The notes: generated from the sequence alone by a model not told the origin. DNA of 64,000 nt from Microbulbifer thermotolerans (GCF_900112305.1 NZ_FOKT01000003.1:248001-312000), one strand, 5' to 3'. Shown: positions 26,651 through 36,544, counted from the stretch's first letter. Program-made: numbers and translations.

Positions 26651-27538
26651 TTATTCCAGCGGCCCCAATCCACTGCGCAGGGCATCAATCAGGAAAGCCG
26701 CCGCCGGGCCGCAGCGGTCTGCGTCGGCGTAGACCAGATAGACAGTCACATCCCGCTCCCAGGACTCCTCCGTCGGCAGCGGCAGCAGGCGGTCGGAGGA
26801 CAGAGACTCACGGATACGCGTCTCCGGCAGCCAGGCAAAGCCCAGCCCGCGCTCGATCAGATCAATGGAGGTCTGCACATTGGTCACCGTAATGCGCTGG
26901 TCGGAGCCCAGCCAGCCGTCATCCTGGGGATTTTTGATCGCCGAATCCCGCAGTACTATCTGCCGACAGGCCTTGAGGTCTTCCCGCTGCACGGGCCGCC
27001 CGAGCTGGTGCAACGGGTGCTCGGGATGGGCGACGGGGAGAAAGCGCACCCGGGCTACCGGCTCACCGACAAATCCCTGTGGCACCCGCGCGCTGAGAAT
27101 AAAGTCGGCCCGCTGTTGAAGCAGCAGCTCCTCGGCACCGGACAGCACCGTCTCGCGCACTTCAAGACGGGTGTGGGGAAACTCTGCGGCAAAGCGTTCC
27201 ACAGCGCCGAGCAGGCATTCGTAGTCGAAGATGACATCCACCGCCAGGGTCAGTACCGCCTCGACGCCCTCCGCCAGACTTGCCGCCACCGTCTCCAGCG
27301 CCTCGGCCTCGCTCAGCAGGCTGCCGGCGCGCGCCAGCAGAATGCGACCGGCATCGGTCAGTTCAGCCTTGCGCCCGCGCACTTCCAAAAGCGCCACCCC
27401 CAGGCTCTCCTGCAGCTTGTGCACCGCGTGATTAATAGAGGACTGGCTTTTGTGCACCGCCTCGGCTGCCTGGGAAAAGCCGCCGTGCTCCACGACAGCC
27501 TGAAACATACGCCACTGTTCCAGCGTCACCTTGGCCAT
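26651..27538 (-). CDS. LysR-family transcriptional regulator
   Basis: 295 residues; winged-helix HTH at about 5-62 (FSQAAEAVHKSQSSINHAVH, then LEVRGRKAELTDAGRILL), and a periplasmic-binding-protein-like effector domain after residue 90. Of two close ATGs, the one at 27538 has an AAGGGGGG site 8 nt upstream. The gene is divergent from a pirin gene, so it probably regulates it. The effector is unknown. Confidence 0.9.
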   Translation of the reverse strand: MAKVTLEQWRMFQAVVEHGGFSQAAEAVHKSQSSINHAVHKLQESLGVALLEVRGRKAELTDAGRILLARAGSLLSEAEALETVAASLAEGVEAVLTLAVDVIFDYECLLGAVERFAAEFPHTRLEVRETVLSGAEELLLQQRADFILSARVPQGFVGEPVARVRFLPVAHPEHPLHQLGRPVQREDLKACRQIVLRDSAIKNPQDDGWLGSDQRITVTNVQTSIDLIERGLGFAWLPETRIRESLSSDRLLPLPTEESWERDVTVYLVYADADRCGPAAAFLIDALRSGLGPLE

Positions 27539-27625
27539 CCACATCCCCCCTTGTTTGTCTTGTTGTAAATTTTCGTGCGGCTGCAATTCTGTATAACGCA
27601 ACCTGTCCATAAATTCGAATAAAAG

Positions 27626-27641
27626 TGGCAACTTTTTGCCA
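27626..27641. promoter_or_regulatory. Candidate LysR operator in the LysR-pirin intergenic region
   Basis: A perfect inverted repeat TGGCAA-CTTT-TTGCCA lies in the 159-bp divergent region. A TATACT hexamer at 27664-27669, before the pirin start, could be its -10. The arms are short, so this is a suggestion only. Confidence 0.35.
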
Positions 27642-27697
27642 TTTTTAATCGAAACGATCGGCCTATACTGCGTACAAACGCACGACTGGAGCTATCT

Positions 27698-28567
27698 ATG
27701 GTGGATTTTGAGAAAGGGTCCGGCGCCCGCCCGCTGATCTGCAGCATCGAGAGCACCGCGTCCGCCGACGGTGCAGGTGTCAACATTCAGCGGGTAGCGG
27801 GCTTCGACAGCCCGGAATTCAGTCCCTTCCTGATGCTGGACGAAATACGTTCCGACAACGCCGATGACTATATGGCCGGATTTCCACCCCACCCTCATCG
27901 CGGCATAGAAACGCTGACCTATATGCTCAACGGCGCGTTCGAGCACCGCGACCACCTGGGCAACCGTGGCGCAGTGTCTGCCGGGGGCGCCCAGTGGATG
28001 CGCGCCGGGCGCGGTATTGTGCACTCCGAGATGCCAGTTCAAGGAGATGGGGGGATGCACGGCTTCCAACTGTGGATCAATATGCCCGCGGCAGACAAAA
28101 TGCGCCCGCCCGAATGGCGCGATATTCAATCCGCTGAGATTCCGGAACTGGCGCTGGACAGTGCGGGATCGCTGATCCGCCTGATCGCGGGCCGTTGGAC
28201 ATTCGGCGACGGGGAAGTCGCCGCGCCTCTAACCGACGCCTCCAGTGAAGCCGCGGCAGCAGATATCCGCTTGCGCGGTGACAGCGAAGTCGAGTTGCCG
28301 TTACCCATGGAGCACAGCGCGCTGGTTTATGTCTACCGCGGGGGCCTGATTACCGGTCTCGGCCCGATTGTGCGCGGAACCATGCTGTTGTATGGCCCTG
28401 GGGAATCGTTACAATTGCACTCCAACTCTGAGGGAGCCGGCCTGTTGTGCCTGCACGGCCGGCCTCTGCGCGAGCCCGTATACCACTACGGGCCTTTCGT
28501 GATGAACAGCCGCGAGGAAATCGAGCAGGCCTTGCGCGACTACAATAACGGCACACTTACCGGCTAA
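27698..28567 (+). CDS. Pirin family protein (YhhW-like)
   Basis: Bicupin pirin of 289 residues. The first cupin holds the metal ligands His65 and His67 (PHPHRGIETLTYML), His109 and Glu111 (GRGIVHSEMP). Bacterial pirins such as YhhW act as quercetin 2,3-dioxygenases in vitro; others modulate regulators. Length and the GGAQWMRAGRGIVHSEMP block are standard. It is divergent from a LysR gene and followed 33 bp later by an antiporter gene. Confidence 0.92.
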   Translation: MVDFEKGSGARPLICSIESTASADGAGVNIQRVAGFDSPEFSPFLMLDEIRSDNADDYMAGFPPHPHRGIETLTYMLNGAFEHRDHLGNRGAVSAGGAQWMRAGRGIVHSEMPVQGDGGMHGFQLWINMPAADKMRPPEWRDIQSAEIPELALDSAGSLIRLIAGRWTFGDGEVAAPLTDASSEAAAADIRLRGDSEVELPLPMEHSALVYVYRGGLITGLGPIVRGTMLLYGPGESLQLHSNSEGAGLLCLHGRPLREPVYHYGPFVMNSREEIEQALRDYNNGTLTG

Positions 28568-28600
28568 TAGCCATTTTTTCCTCTCTTCAGGAGCGGCCAC

Positions 28601-29956
28601 ATGCCACTCCTGCGAGGTTGTACGCAATCCCCAAAGTTCTCAAAAGCGGAGCCCGCAAGCGGCATGCAAGTCTATTACACCTTTTGTTTTCTGGCCGCCA
28701 TCTCAGTATTTCTCGGCTTTCTGAACCAATATGTACTGCGCGCCCAGGCCACCATCGCCATCACCGCAGGTGCCCTGGCCCTGTCACTGGTGGTGCTTGG
28801 CCTGGGCAAGCTGGGCATTGTGGAACTGCGCTCCTGGGCCGATCAGCTTCTGCCACTGCTGAACTTGGAAGACTTGCTGTTAAAGGGGATGCTCGGCTTC
28901 CTTCTGTTCGCCGGCAGCCTGCACATCGACCTGCTGGCACTGCGCAACCAGCGCCTGGAAATCGGCCTACTGGCTGTGGTCGGCACCCTGATCTCCACCT
29001 TCGCCGTGGGCGCATTGCTGTATTGGTTTCTGCAGCAGGTGGGCATGCCGGTGGCTTTTGTCTATTGCCTGCTGTTTGGGGCGCTGATCTCGCCCACCGA
29101 CCCCATCGCCGTGCTGGCGATCATCAAAAGCCTAAAGGCCCCGGAGCAGGTGTCGATACAGGTAGAAGGGGAGTCGTTGTTTAACGACGGCTTCGGCATC
29201 GTGATTTTCGCGGTGATCTATGCGCTGGCCTTCGAAGGCGGTGAACCGACACTGCCAGCGGTGGCGCATCTGTTCGCCTTAGAGGCGATTGGCGGCGTAG
29301 TGCTCGGGCTCGCAATTGGCGGCCTCTTTCACTGGTTGATCTGTTCCACCAATGACCACAGCCTGGAGCTACTGCTCACCCTGGTAATTCCCACCGCCGG
29401 CTTCTCCCTGGCCAATGTTCTCGGAGTGTCCGGTGCCCTGGCCATGGTGGTCAGTGGCATCATCATCGGCAACTTCACCCGAGAGACCGGCTTCTCCCGG
29501 GTAAGCCAGCACGAGCTGGATAATTTTTGGACCATCACCGAGGACTTTTTGAACGGGCTGCTTTTCCTACTGGTAGGACTGTTCCTTATCACCATTGACC
29601 TGCAACCCTTCGACTACCTGATCATGGGGGCGGGGATCATCATTGTGTTGCTGGGCCGCAGCATAGCGGTGACGGTTCCCTTCACTGTGCTGAAACGCTT
29701 CCGCCGCTACCACCCCTATACCGAGCGCATTCTCATTTGGGGCGGTCTGCGCGGCGGCCTGGCACTGGCGCTGGCGATGTCCATTCCCGCTGGGCACGCC
29801 ATGGTGCAGGGACAGGACCTGCGCCACCTGTGGGTAGTGATGACCTATGGCGTGGTAGTCTTCTCAATTGTGGTGCAGGGCTCCACCATAGCGCCGCTGA
29901 TCCGCCGCAGCCGCGGCATCGCCGAACCGGAAACAAAGCCGGAGGCGGGACCGTAA
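28601..29956 (+). CDS. CPA1-type sodium/proton antiporter
   Basis: Monovalent cation/proton antiporter of about 430-450 residues with 12-13 helices. GFLLFAGSLHIDLLAL, LISPTDPIAVLAIIK and GESLFNDGFGIVIFAVIYAL are the NhaP/YjcE-type CPA1 core, with the conserved Asp in the ND pair. The ATG at 28601 has a CAGGAG site 8 nt upstream; an in-frame ATG at 28664 begins the family-like sequence MQVYYTF and is the alternative start. Next to it is a second antiporter of the CPA2 type. It probably serves sodium and pH homeostasis in salty habitats. Confidence 0.9.
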   Translation: MPLLRGCTQSPKFSKAEPASGMQVYYTFCFLAAISVFLGFLNQYVLRAQATIAITAGALALSLVVLGLGKLGIVELRSWADQLLPLLNLEDLLLKGMLGFLLFAGSLHIDLLALRNQRLEIGLLAVVGTLISTFAVGALLYWFLQQVGMPVAFVYCLLFGALISPTDPIAVLAIIKSLKAPEQVSIQVEGESLFNDGFGIVIFAVIYALAFEGGEPTLPAVAHLFALEAIGGVVLGLAIGGLFHWLICSTNDHSLELLLTLVIPTAGFSLANVLGVSGALAMVVSGIIIGNFTRETGFSRVSQHELDNFWTITEDFLNGLLFLLVGLFLITIDLQPFDYLIMGAGIIIVLLGRSIAVTVPFTVLKRFRRYHPYTERILIWGGLRGGLALALAMSIPAGHAMVQGQDLRHLWVVMTYGVVVFSIVVQGSTIAPLIRRSRGIAEPETKPEAGP

Positions 29957-29990
29957 CAACCATTTCACCGATAACAACAGATAACTTTCT

Positions 29991-31841
29991 ATGGAAGAAG
30001 CCGGGTTTCTGCAACAAGCCGTCATTTACCTCTCCGCAGCGGTCATCGCTGTACCAATCGCCACCCGCCTGGGGTTGGGCTCTGTTCTCGGCTATCTACT
30101 CGCAGGTGTAGCCATAGGTCCATACGTGCTGGGACTGGTGGGCGATGCCAGTGAAGAAATGCATATGGCCGAATTCGGTGTGGCATTGATGCTGTTTCTC
30201 ATCGGCCTGGAGCTGCAACCGAAAAAGCTCTGGAAGATGCGCGGCGCTATTCTCGGCACGGGCAGCGCACAGGTGCTGCTGACGGCTGCCGCGGTCAGCC
30301 TGCTGGCGCTGCTGCTGTTTGGCAAAGACTGGCGCAGTGCGGTTGCTATCGGCTTGATACTCGCACTGTCATCCACCGCCATTGTGTTGCAGTCCCTGAG
30401 TGAGAAGGGGCTGCTCAAGACGGAAGGGGGGCGCGGCGCCTTCGGCGTGCTGCTGTTCCAGGATATCGCGGTGATACCGATTTTGGCTTTGCTGCCGCTG
30501 TTGTCCGGCAACCCGCCGGAGGAGGATCACACCGGGCTCAGCGGCTGGAGCTATGGCCTGGCCCTCGCCGGGACAGTGATCGCATTTGCCGCCGCTGGTC
30601 GTTACCTGCTGGGGCCGCTGCTGCGCCTGGTGGCGGGCAGTGATCTGCGAGAAATGTTCACCGTCACTTCACTGCTGATCGTACTCGCCGCGGCAGCCAC
30701 CATGCACTGGCTGGAGCTGTCGCCAGCCCTGGGCACCTTCCTGGCGGGAGTGCTGCTGGCGGAGAGCGAGTTCCGCCACGAGCTGGAAGCGGATATTCAG
30801 CCGTTTAAGGGGTTGTTGTTGGGGCTCTTTTTTATCGCCGTGGGCGCCAACCTGAACTTCAATCTAATCATTCAACACCCGCTGCTATTGCTGGGACTGG
30901 TGCTGTTGCTGGTGGGCGTGAAGTTTGCCGTGCTCCACCTGCTCGGCCGCATGGTTGGAATGTCGCGGGGGGAAGACTGGCTGTTTTCCCTGTCCCTGGC
31001 ACAGGCGGGTGAATTCGGCTTCGTGCTCGTGTCCTTTGCCGTCGGCCAGCAGGTATTGGACAACACAACCGCCAACCTGCTGCTTGCGGTGATCGCCTTG
31101 TCGATGGCACTGACGCCTGTGCTGCTGCTGATCTATGAGGAGGTGATTCGCCCGCGCTATCTACGCGGAGCCAGCGAAACACCACGGGAAGAGGAAGTGC
31201 CGCTAGAGAGCGACTCGCCGGTGATCATTATCGGCTACGGCCGCTTCGGTCAGATCACCGGGCGGCTGTTGAACGCCTGCGGGTTCGGCACCACGCTGCT
31301 GGAGCGCAGCGCGGAACAGCTGGATTTGGTGCGGCGCTATGGCATCAAGGCCTACTACGGCGACGCTTCCCGGCAGGATCTATTGCGCGCCGCGGGCGCC
31401 GACAACGCCAAGCTGGTGATCCTCACCCTGAGCGATCAGGCCGCCTGCCTGGAGATAGTCGCGCAGATCCAGAAACACTTTCCGCACCTGACCATTCTGG
31501 CGCGGGCCCGCAACCGCATGCACCAGTACGCGCTGATGGAGGCGGGGGTAAAATACATCTTCCGCGAAACAGTGGATTCGGCGCTGTCCATCGGCGAGTG
31601 CGCCCTGCAGCTGCTCGGTTTCAACAAGTTCCGTGCCGCCCGCGCGGCGCGCAAGTTCAAGCAGCACGACCAGCGCATGTTGGAAAAACTGTTCCCTTAC
31701 TGGCGCGACGAATCCCAGCATATCGCACAGACCAAGATTTACCGGGAACAACTGTTACAGGCACTGCGGGAGGACAGGCGGGACAAAGATCTGCACCTGG
31801 ACCACCACTGGGATGAAAATCAGCCCAAGCCGAGCCTGTAG
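29991..31841 (+). CDS. CPA2 cation/proton antiporter with RCK (TrkA-N) domain, KefB/KefC-like
   Basis: 616 residues: a 12-13-helix exchanger domain (about 1-380) with GYLLAGVAIGPYVLGL, ALSSTAIVLQSLSEKG and FGVLLFQDIAVIPILALLPL, then a cytoplasmic Rossmann RCK domain starting at about 405 (VIIIGYGRFGQITGRLLNAC). This layout is that of glutathione-gated potassium efflux systems KefB and KefC, although gating residues were not checked. It lies 34 bp behind the CPA1 gene, so the two antiporters are probably coexpressed. Confidence 0.92.
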   Translation: MEEAGFLQQAVIYLSAAVIAVPIATRLGLGSVLGYLLAGVAIGPYVLGLVGDASEEMHMAEFGVALMLFLIGLELQPKKLWKMRGAILGTGSAQVLLTAAAVSLLALLLFGKDWRSAVAIGLILALSSTAIVLQSLSEKGLLKTEGGRGAFGVLLFQDIAVIPILALLPLLSGNPPEEDHTGLSGWSYGLALAGTVIAFAAAGRYLLGPLLRLVAGSDLREMFTVTSLLIVLAAAATMHWLELSPALGTFLAGVLLAESEFRHELEADIQPFKGLLLGLFFIAVGANLNFNLIIQHPLLLLGLVLLLVGVKFAVLHLLGRMVGMSRGEDWLFSLSLAQAGEFGFVLVSFAVGQQVLDNTTANLLLAVIALSMALTPVLLLIYEEVIRPRYLRGASETPREEEVPLESDSPVIIIGYGRFGQITGRLLNACGFGTTLLERSAEQLDLVRRYGIKAYYGDASRQDLLRAAGADNAKLVILTLSDQAACLEIVAQIQKHFPHLTILARARNRMHQYALMEAGVKYIFRETVDSALSIGECALQLLGFNKFRAARAARKFKQHDQRMLEKLFPYWRDESQHIAQTKIYREQLLQALREDRRDKDLHLDHHWDENQPKPSL

Positions 31842-31889
31842 GCCCCTGCCTGCAAGCGGACTGGCGCACCGGCAAGAGTTCCCAAACCA

Positions 31890-32948
31890 ATGGACTTTCT
31901 CGTCTCCAGCTATACCCTGCGGCCAATCAATATGCTGGAGCTGATTGTCATCAGCACCCTGGCATTTTCCTGCCTGCTGCTGTGGCAACGGCCCCGCTTT
32001 AAGGGGCTGACGCTGCTACTCGTGCAGGAAATACTGCTGATGGCCTTCAACTTCTCCGAGGAGACCGGCTTCTGGCGCCAGCAACACTTGGTCACCCCCA
32101 TCTTCAGCCTCTGGACCGGCCCGACGTTTTATCTGTTTATCCGTCACCTGGTGTTTGCGCACCAGCCCTGGCGGGTGCGCGAGGGCTTGCACCTACTGCC
32201 AGCACTACTGGCACTGCCGTTTACCCATTACACCCAGGCCGTGTTGGCGGTGGGTACCGTCAGCCTGGTCGGTTACGGGGTGGCCTCTTTCCTACTGGTA
32301 CGCCGCTATCACCGCGCGCTGCGGAATATGCGCGCCGACCCGGAGGCGCTCCAATTGCGCTGGCTGCAGGGCATTATGTTGGCCTTCGCCCTGCTCGCTG
32401 TCACCGACGCAGTGCGTGTCAACAGCCAGCCATATCTCGACTACACCCTCCGCAACAGCTGGTATCTACTGCAGCAGCTGGCGAACTTTTGCACCTTCCT
32501 AACACTGGTCTACCTGGCCATTCGCCAACCGGCGCTGTTCGACCAATTGGACTTCTTCGAGCGCCAGGTAAAGCCGGTCGCCCCAGCGGTGGTTCAACCG
32601 GCGCTGGAGCAGCAGCTGTTCGAGCAAATCGATCGCACGGTGCGTTCGCACCAGCTATTCCGGACCCCGCGCCTGTCGTTACAAGATGTCGCCGAAAAGA
32701 CGGGACTGGTGGTGCGGGACGTTTCCACTGCGATCAACCAAGGCGGCGGACAGAGTTTCAGCGACTACATCAACGGCTTGCGGGTGGAATTTGTCACCAC
32801 CCAGCTGCGGCAACCAGAGCGGCCGCAAGAAAACCTGTTACAACTGGCCATGGATGCCGGATTTAACTCCAAAACCGCCTTCAACACAGCTTTCCGGCAG
32901 CACTGCGGCATGACACCCAGCCAATTTATCAAGCAGCTCCAAAACTGA
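31890..32948 (+). CDS. Membrane-anchored AraC-family transcriptional regulator
   Basis: 352 residues. The N-terminal ~215 residues contain six to seven hydrophobic segments, and the C terminus (about 240-350) is an AraC/XylS-type double HTH: LSLQDVAEKTGLVVRDVSTAIN, then LLQLAMDAGFNSKTAFNTAF and GMTPSQFIKQ. Such membrane AraC proteins are common in marine gammaproteobacteria and bacteroidetes and may sense envelope signals. It is 48 bp downstream of the antiporter pair and 147 bp upstream of an amidohydrolase, its most likely targets. Confidence 0.88.
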   Translation: MDFLVSSYTLRPINMLELIVISTLAFSCLLLWQRPRFKGLTLLLVQEILLMAFNFSEETGFWRQQHLVTPIFSLWTGPTFYLFIRHLVFAHQPWRVREGLHLLPALLALPFTHYTQAVLAVGTVSLVGYGVASFLLVRRYHRALRNMRADPEALQLRWLQGIMLAFALLAVTDAVRVNSQPYLDYTLRNSWYLLQQLANFCTFLTLVYLAIRQPALFDQLDFFERQVKPVAPAVVQPALEQQLFEQIDRTVRSHQLFRTPRLSLQDVAEKTGLVVRDVSTAINQGGGQSFSDYINGLRVEFVTTQLRQPERPQENLLQLAMDAGFNSKTAFNTAFRQHCGMTPSQFIKQLQN

Positions 32949-33095
32949 GGGCCCACTGCCCGACAATATGCGCTTTAGTTGACGCCGGGCGCCCCGAAAC
33001 CGGCCGAAACGGGTGCGGAATCATGATCCGGAACGCCGCACACACCGCGCGCGGCTAAGGTGGCTCCGTTTTTCGATCCAACGGAGCGCACCGCA

Positions 33096-34544
33096 ATGAC
33101 ACCGAAACGCCTCGCTATCCGCATACTGCTTTGGCCCCTGGCGGCACTGCTATTGCTTGCCGTACTGTTACTGGCCGCGATACCGGCCGCCTGGCTGGAC
33201 AAACCACAGGATCTGCCCCCAATGCCGCACCTGCAGGTGTACGCACTGGACAATGTACACTTGGTCGACGTCAGGCACGGTACCCTGATCCGCGACCAGC
33301 AGCTGTTGATCTCCGGTACACGCATTCACGCCGTGCGCCCGGCGGGCACTCCGGCGCCAAGCGGCGCCGTGCGTATCGATGGTGAAGGCCGCTATGTATC
33401 GCCGGGCCTCACCGATATGCACGTGCACATCTACGATCGCAAGGAGCTGGTACTGAACCTGGCCTACGGGGTGACCAGCGTGCGAAACCTGCGCGGACTG
33501 CCCATGCACCTGCGCTGGCGGCGGGAAATTAATGAGCGGCAGTGGCTAGGTGCCACCCTCTACACTTCGTCTCCCGCGCTGGATGGCCCGGACTACGCCC
33601 ACGCCCTGCAGGAGGTGGTCACCCGCCCCGAACAGGCGCGCGCTCTGGTGCGCCACTACCGAGACAAAGGGTATGACTTGGTCAAGCTTTATGGTTACCT
33701 GGACGACGACGTTCTGCTGGCGGCGCTGGACGAGGCCCGCCAGCTGGGTATGCCGGTGGCCAAACACGCCCCCCATGCCGGTCCCCGCCTGCCCATCGCC
33801 GCACTGCGGGGATTGCAGTCTCTGGAGCATGTGGAAGATCTCTTCCAGGGACCACTGCAATATCGCTTCGACGCCGAGGCGCTGCCCGATGTCATCCGCG
33901 AGCTCAAGGACATAAACCCCTATATCACTCCGACCCTGGCCACCTTCAATCACTTGACCGAGCTGAGTGACAAAAAACAGGGCTATCTGTCCACACAGCC
34001 CATCGACCGCCTGAACCCCTTTTATTGCGTTCTGAACCACGTCTTCGGCGCGCAGCGCTGGCTGGAGGCCAGCCGCGAAGAGGCGGACTGGAACCTGAAG
34101 GAACGGGACTTTTTGCTGCGGATCACCGCCGAACTGGACCGGGCCGGCATCCGGCTGCTGGTGGGGTCGGATGCCGGCACCATGTATATGAGCGCCGGTC
34201 TGTCCACCCACGAGGAGATGCAGCTGATGCAGCGCGCCGGCCTGTCACCGGCACGCATCCTGGCCGCGGCGACCTGGAACCCGGCACAGGCGATGGGACT
34301 GACACAAGACTATGGCAGCATCGATGCGGGCAAATACGCGGATCTGGTGGTGACCAGCCGCAGCCCCCTGGAGGATATTGCCCATCTGCAGACACCCTGG
34401 GCGGTGGTGAAGCACGGCCAGTGGCTGGACGCAGCGAAGTTGGAAGAATTCAAGCGCAGTGCCACCCGCACCTCGCACTGGTATCCCAGCCTGGGGCGGC
34501 TACTGGAGGATCTGATGGTGCGCCTAATACCGCCGAACAACTGA
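33096..34544 (+). CDS. Membrane-anchored amidohydrolase
   Basis: 482 residues with one N-terminal membrane segment (about 8-30), so the enzyme domain probably faces the periplasm. It is a metal-dependent TIM-barrel amidohydrolase: GLTDMHVHIYD gives the His-x-His pair, VKLYGY the bridging Lys, KHAPHAG and EHVEDL two more His ligands, and GSDAGT the catalytic Asp. The C-terminal GSIDAGKYADLVV closes the small domain. The combination resembles prolidase/imidazolonepropionase-type hydrolases; the substrate is unknown. ATG at 33096 with a GGAG site. Confidence 0.88.
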   Translation: MTPKRLAIRILLWPLAALLLLAVLLLAAIPAAWLDKPQDLPPMPHLQVYALDNVHLVDVRHGTLIRDQQLLISGTRIHAVRPAGTPAPSGAVRIDGEGRYVSPGLTDMHVHIYDRKELVLNLAYGVTSVRNLRGLPMHLRWRREINERQWLGATLYTSSPALDGPDYAHALQEVVTRPEQARALVRHYRDKGYDLVKLYGYLDDDVLLAALDEARQLGMPVAKHAPHAGPRLPIAALRGLQSLEHVEDLFQGPLQYRFDAEALPDVIRELKDINPYITPTLATFNHLTELSDKKQGYLSTQPIDRLNPFYCVLNHVFGAQRWLEASREEADWNLKERDFLLRITAELDRAGIRLLVGSDAGTMYMSAGLSTHEEMQLMQRAGLSPARILAAATWNPAQAMGLTQDYGSIDAGKYADLVVTSRSPLEDIAHLQTPWAVVKHGQWLDAAKLEEFKRSATRTSHWYPSLGRLLEDLMVRLIPPNN

Positions 34545-34578
34545 AACAGCGTCACCGGGCGCACAGACCCATGGAGGC

Positions 34579-35382
34579 TTATTCGAACATATCCGGCTGT
34601 TCGGCGCAGATCACATCATATAGCGGCTGAAAGCTGAAAAGCCCCGCCAGCTCCGTGCCCACCACCGCGCGGGTGCGTATCGCTACCTCCGGTTCTATCA
34701 GGATCGGATCGCCGGCGGCCTCCGCCAACAGCTGTGCCTGACAGCTCCGCTCCATGGTGATATACCACCAGGCCGCCTCATCCACCGACTTACCCACAGT
34801 CAGCAGTCCATGGTTCTGCAGTATCAGCGCTTTCTTGTTGCCCAGCGCGCGCGCCAGCGCTTCGCCTTCCCCCATTTCCAGTACCACGCCGGAAAAGGTG
34901 TCCAGCAGGCCGTGATCACCGAAGAAAGCACAGGAATCCTGGGTGATCGGGTCCAACAGGCGCCCCAGGGACGACCAGGCCTTGCCGTAAAGAGAGTGGG
35001 CGTGGGCCGCGGCCACCACATCCGGGCGCATGCGGTGGATATGGGAGTGGATGGTAAAGGCGGCGCCGTTCAGATAGCCGTCTCCCTCGACGACTTCGCC
35101 CCTGTGGTTGACCAGCAGCAGCTGCGACATTTTCAGCAGCTTGAAGGAAACCCCCATAGGGTTGACCCAGAAGTGGTCCTCCAGCTCCGGGTCGCGCACT
35201 GTGATATGGCCGGCGACCCCCTCGTCGAATCCAAACTTGCCGAACAGGCGAAAAGCGGCGGTGAGCTTTCTCTTGCGCTCCTCGCGCACCTGCTCCGGGG
35301 GCTGCGACGGCTCGCCGAAGATCACACTGACGTCACCATTCATTACCGCATCGTTGGTGGTGGCGGTTTCCGCGGTGGTCAT
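34579..35382 (-). CDS. Class II aldolase/adducin family protein
   Basis: 267 residues. The zinc site is visible as HSHIHRMRPDVVAAAHAHS (the HxH-type pair and later His), with ILQNHGLLTVGKSVDEAAWW providing the third ligand; GFDEGVAGHITVRDP is the usual N-terminal block. Family members are aldolases, epimerases or decarboxylases of sugar phosphates and related acids; many proteins of this subgroup have no known substrate. It stands alone, convergent with the amidohydrolase. Confidence 0.88.
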   Translation of the reverse strand: MTTAETATTNDAVMNGDVSVIFGEPSQPPEQVREERKRKLTAAFRLFGKFGFDEGVAGHITVRDPELEDHFWVNPMGVSFKLLKMSQLLLVNHRGEVVEGDGYLNGAAFTIHSHIHRMRPDVVAAAHAHSLYGKAWSSLGRLLDPITQDSCAFFGDHGLLDTFSGVVLEMGEGEALARALGNKKALILQNHGLLTVGKSVDEAAWWYITMERSCQAQLLAEAAGDPILIEPEVAIRTRAVVGTELAGLFSFQPLYDVICAEQPDMFE

Positions 35383-35494
35383 GGGTCTTTCCTCTCATCT
35401 TCGCTGGCGGCGAGAGCTCGTTATAGCACGCTGCTCGACTTTTGAGCACAAGAAGGCGCCGACATCGTTGTTTCTTTGCATTCGCACCACAAAA

Positions 35495-36388
35495 TCAGAC
35501 CGATGGAGCGGAATCCTGCACAGACAGTGCCTCAACGAAATAATCCAGTAGCAATCTGACTTTTGGCGAAAGATGGCGGTTTTGCGGGTAGACAGCCCAA
35601 ACCCCCTCGTCGGAACGGCGGAACCGCTCCAATACGGGAATCAGATCACCGGATTGCAGATAGCGCAGCACATAGAAGTCCGGCAACTGCACCAGCCCTA
35701 TCCCTTTGAGCGCCGCATCCAGCAGTACCCAGCCGCTGTTGCAATGGAGACTGCCCGCGACACGGATATCCCGAGCGCGGCCATCTTCCTCAAAACGCCA
35801 GTAATCCAGTGTCCCGCGCAGGCAGTTGTGCCGTTCCAGCTCCGACAGGCTGTGCGGCTCCCCGTAAGTGGCGAGATAGCTGCGCGCTCCACATACATAC
35901 AAGGTCCGGGAGGCGAGGCGCCGAGCCATCAACGTGGAATCCTTCAACTGCCCCAGACGGATCGCAAGATCGTAACCCTCTGCCACCAGGTCCAGCTTCT
36001 GATTGGTCAAAAAGAGCTCCACCTCCAGCTCCGGATACTGAATGGTGAAGTCGTTGATCAGTGGCGCCAGGGTTTTCTCGCCGAAGGCCACTGGCGCGGT
36101 CATGCGCAGTTTGCCCCTGGGCACCTGCTGCTGGCTGGTGACCGCCAGCTCCGCCTCTTGCAGTCCATCCAGCGCCTGGCGGCACATGCGGTAGTACACT
36201 TGTCCCAAATCGGTGACCGTAACCCGGCGCGTGGTTCTATACAGCAACTTGGTCGCCAGCCGCGCCTCCAAGGCACTGACCTGGCGGCTGACCTGAGCCG
36301 TGGAAATGCCCAGCCGCTTCGCCGCGGCGGTAAAGCCTCCCTGTTCAACCACGGCGACAAACTCACTGACACCTTCCCAACTCAACAC
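35495..36388 (-). CDS. LysR-family regulator divergent from adhC
   Basis: 297 residues; HTH at about 1-60 (GGFTAAAKRLGISTAQVSRQ) and a LysR effector domain. A GGAGG ribosome site precedes both a GTG (36388) and a TTG one codon later, so the exact start is open. The gene is divergent from the formaldehyde-oxidation genes, as is seen for LysR regulators of adhC in several gammaproteobacteria (the FrmR repressor is used in E. coli). It probably activates adhC-fghA. Confidence 0.9.
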   Translation of the reverse strand: MLSWEGVSEFVAVVEQGGFTAAAKRLGISTAQVSRQVSALEARLATKLLYRTTRRVTVTDLGQVYYRMCRQALDGLQEAELAVTSQQQVPRGKLRMTAPVAFGEKTLAPLINDFTIQYPELEVELFLTNQKLDLVAEGYDLAIRLGQLKDSTLMARRLASRTLYVCGARSYLATYGEPHSLSELERHNCLRGTLDYWRFEEDGRARDIRVAGSLHCNSGWVLLDAALKGIGLVQLPDFYVLRYLQSGDLIPVLERFRRSDEGVWAVYPQNRHLSPKVRLLLDYFVEALSVQDSAPSV

Positions 36389-36544
36389 AGAACCTCCGCG
36401 CGATCACACTGCAACAAACCGCAATTATTACCAAACTGAAAAAGTCATTTTATATGGCCCCAGATTATCTCACCTTCGTATCAACCTATACTCACTCCCG
36501 ATTCCCGCGGCCAGTGCCGCCAACTTCTTTCAGCCGAGGAATGA

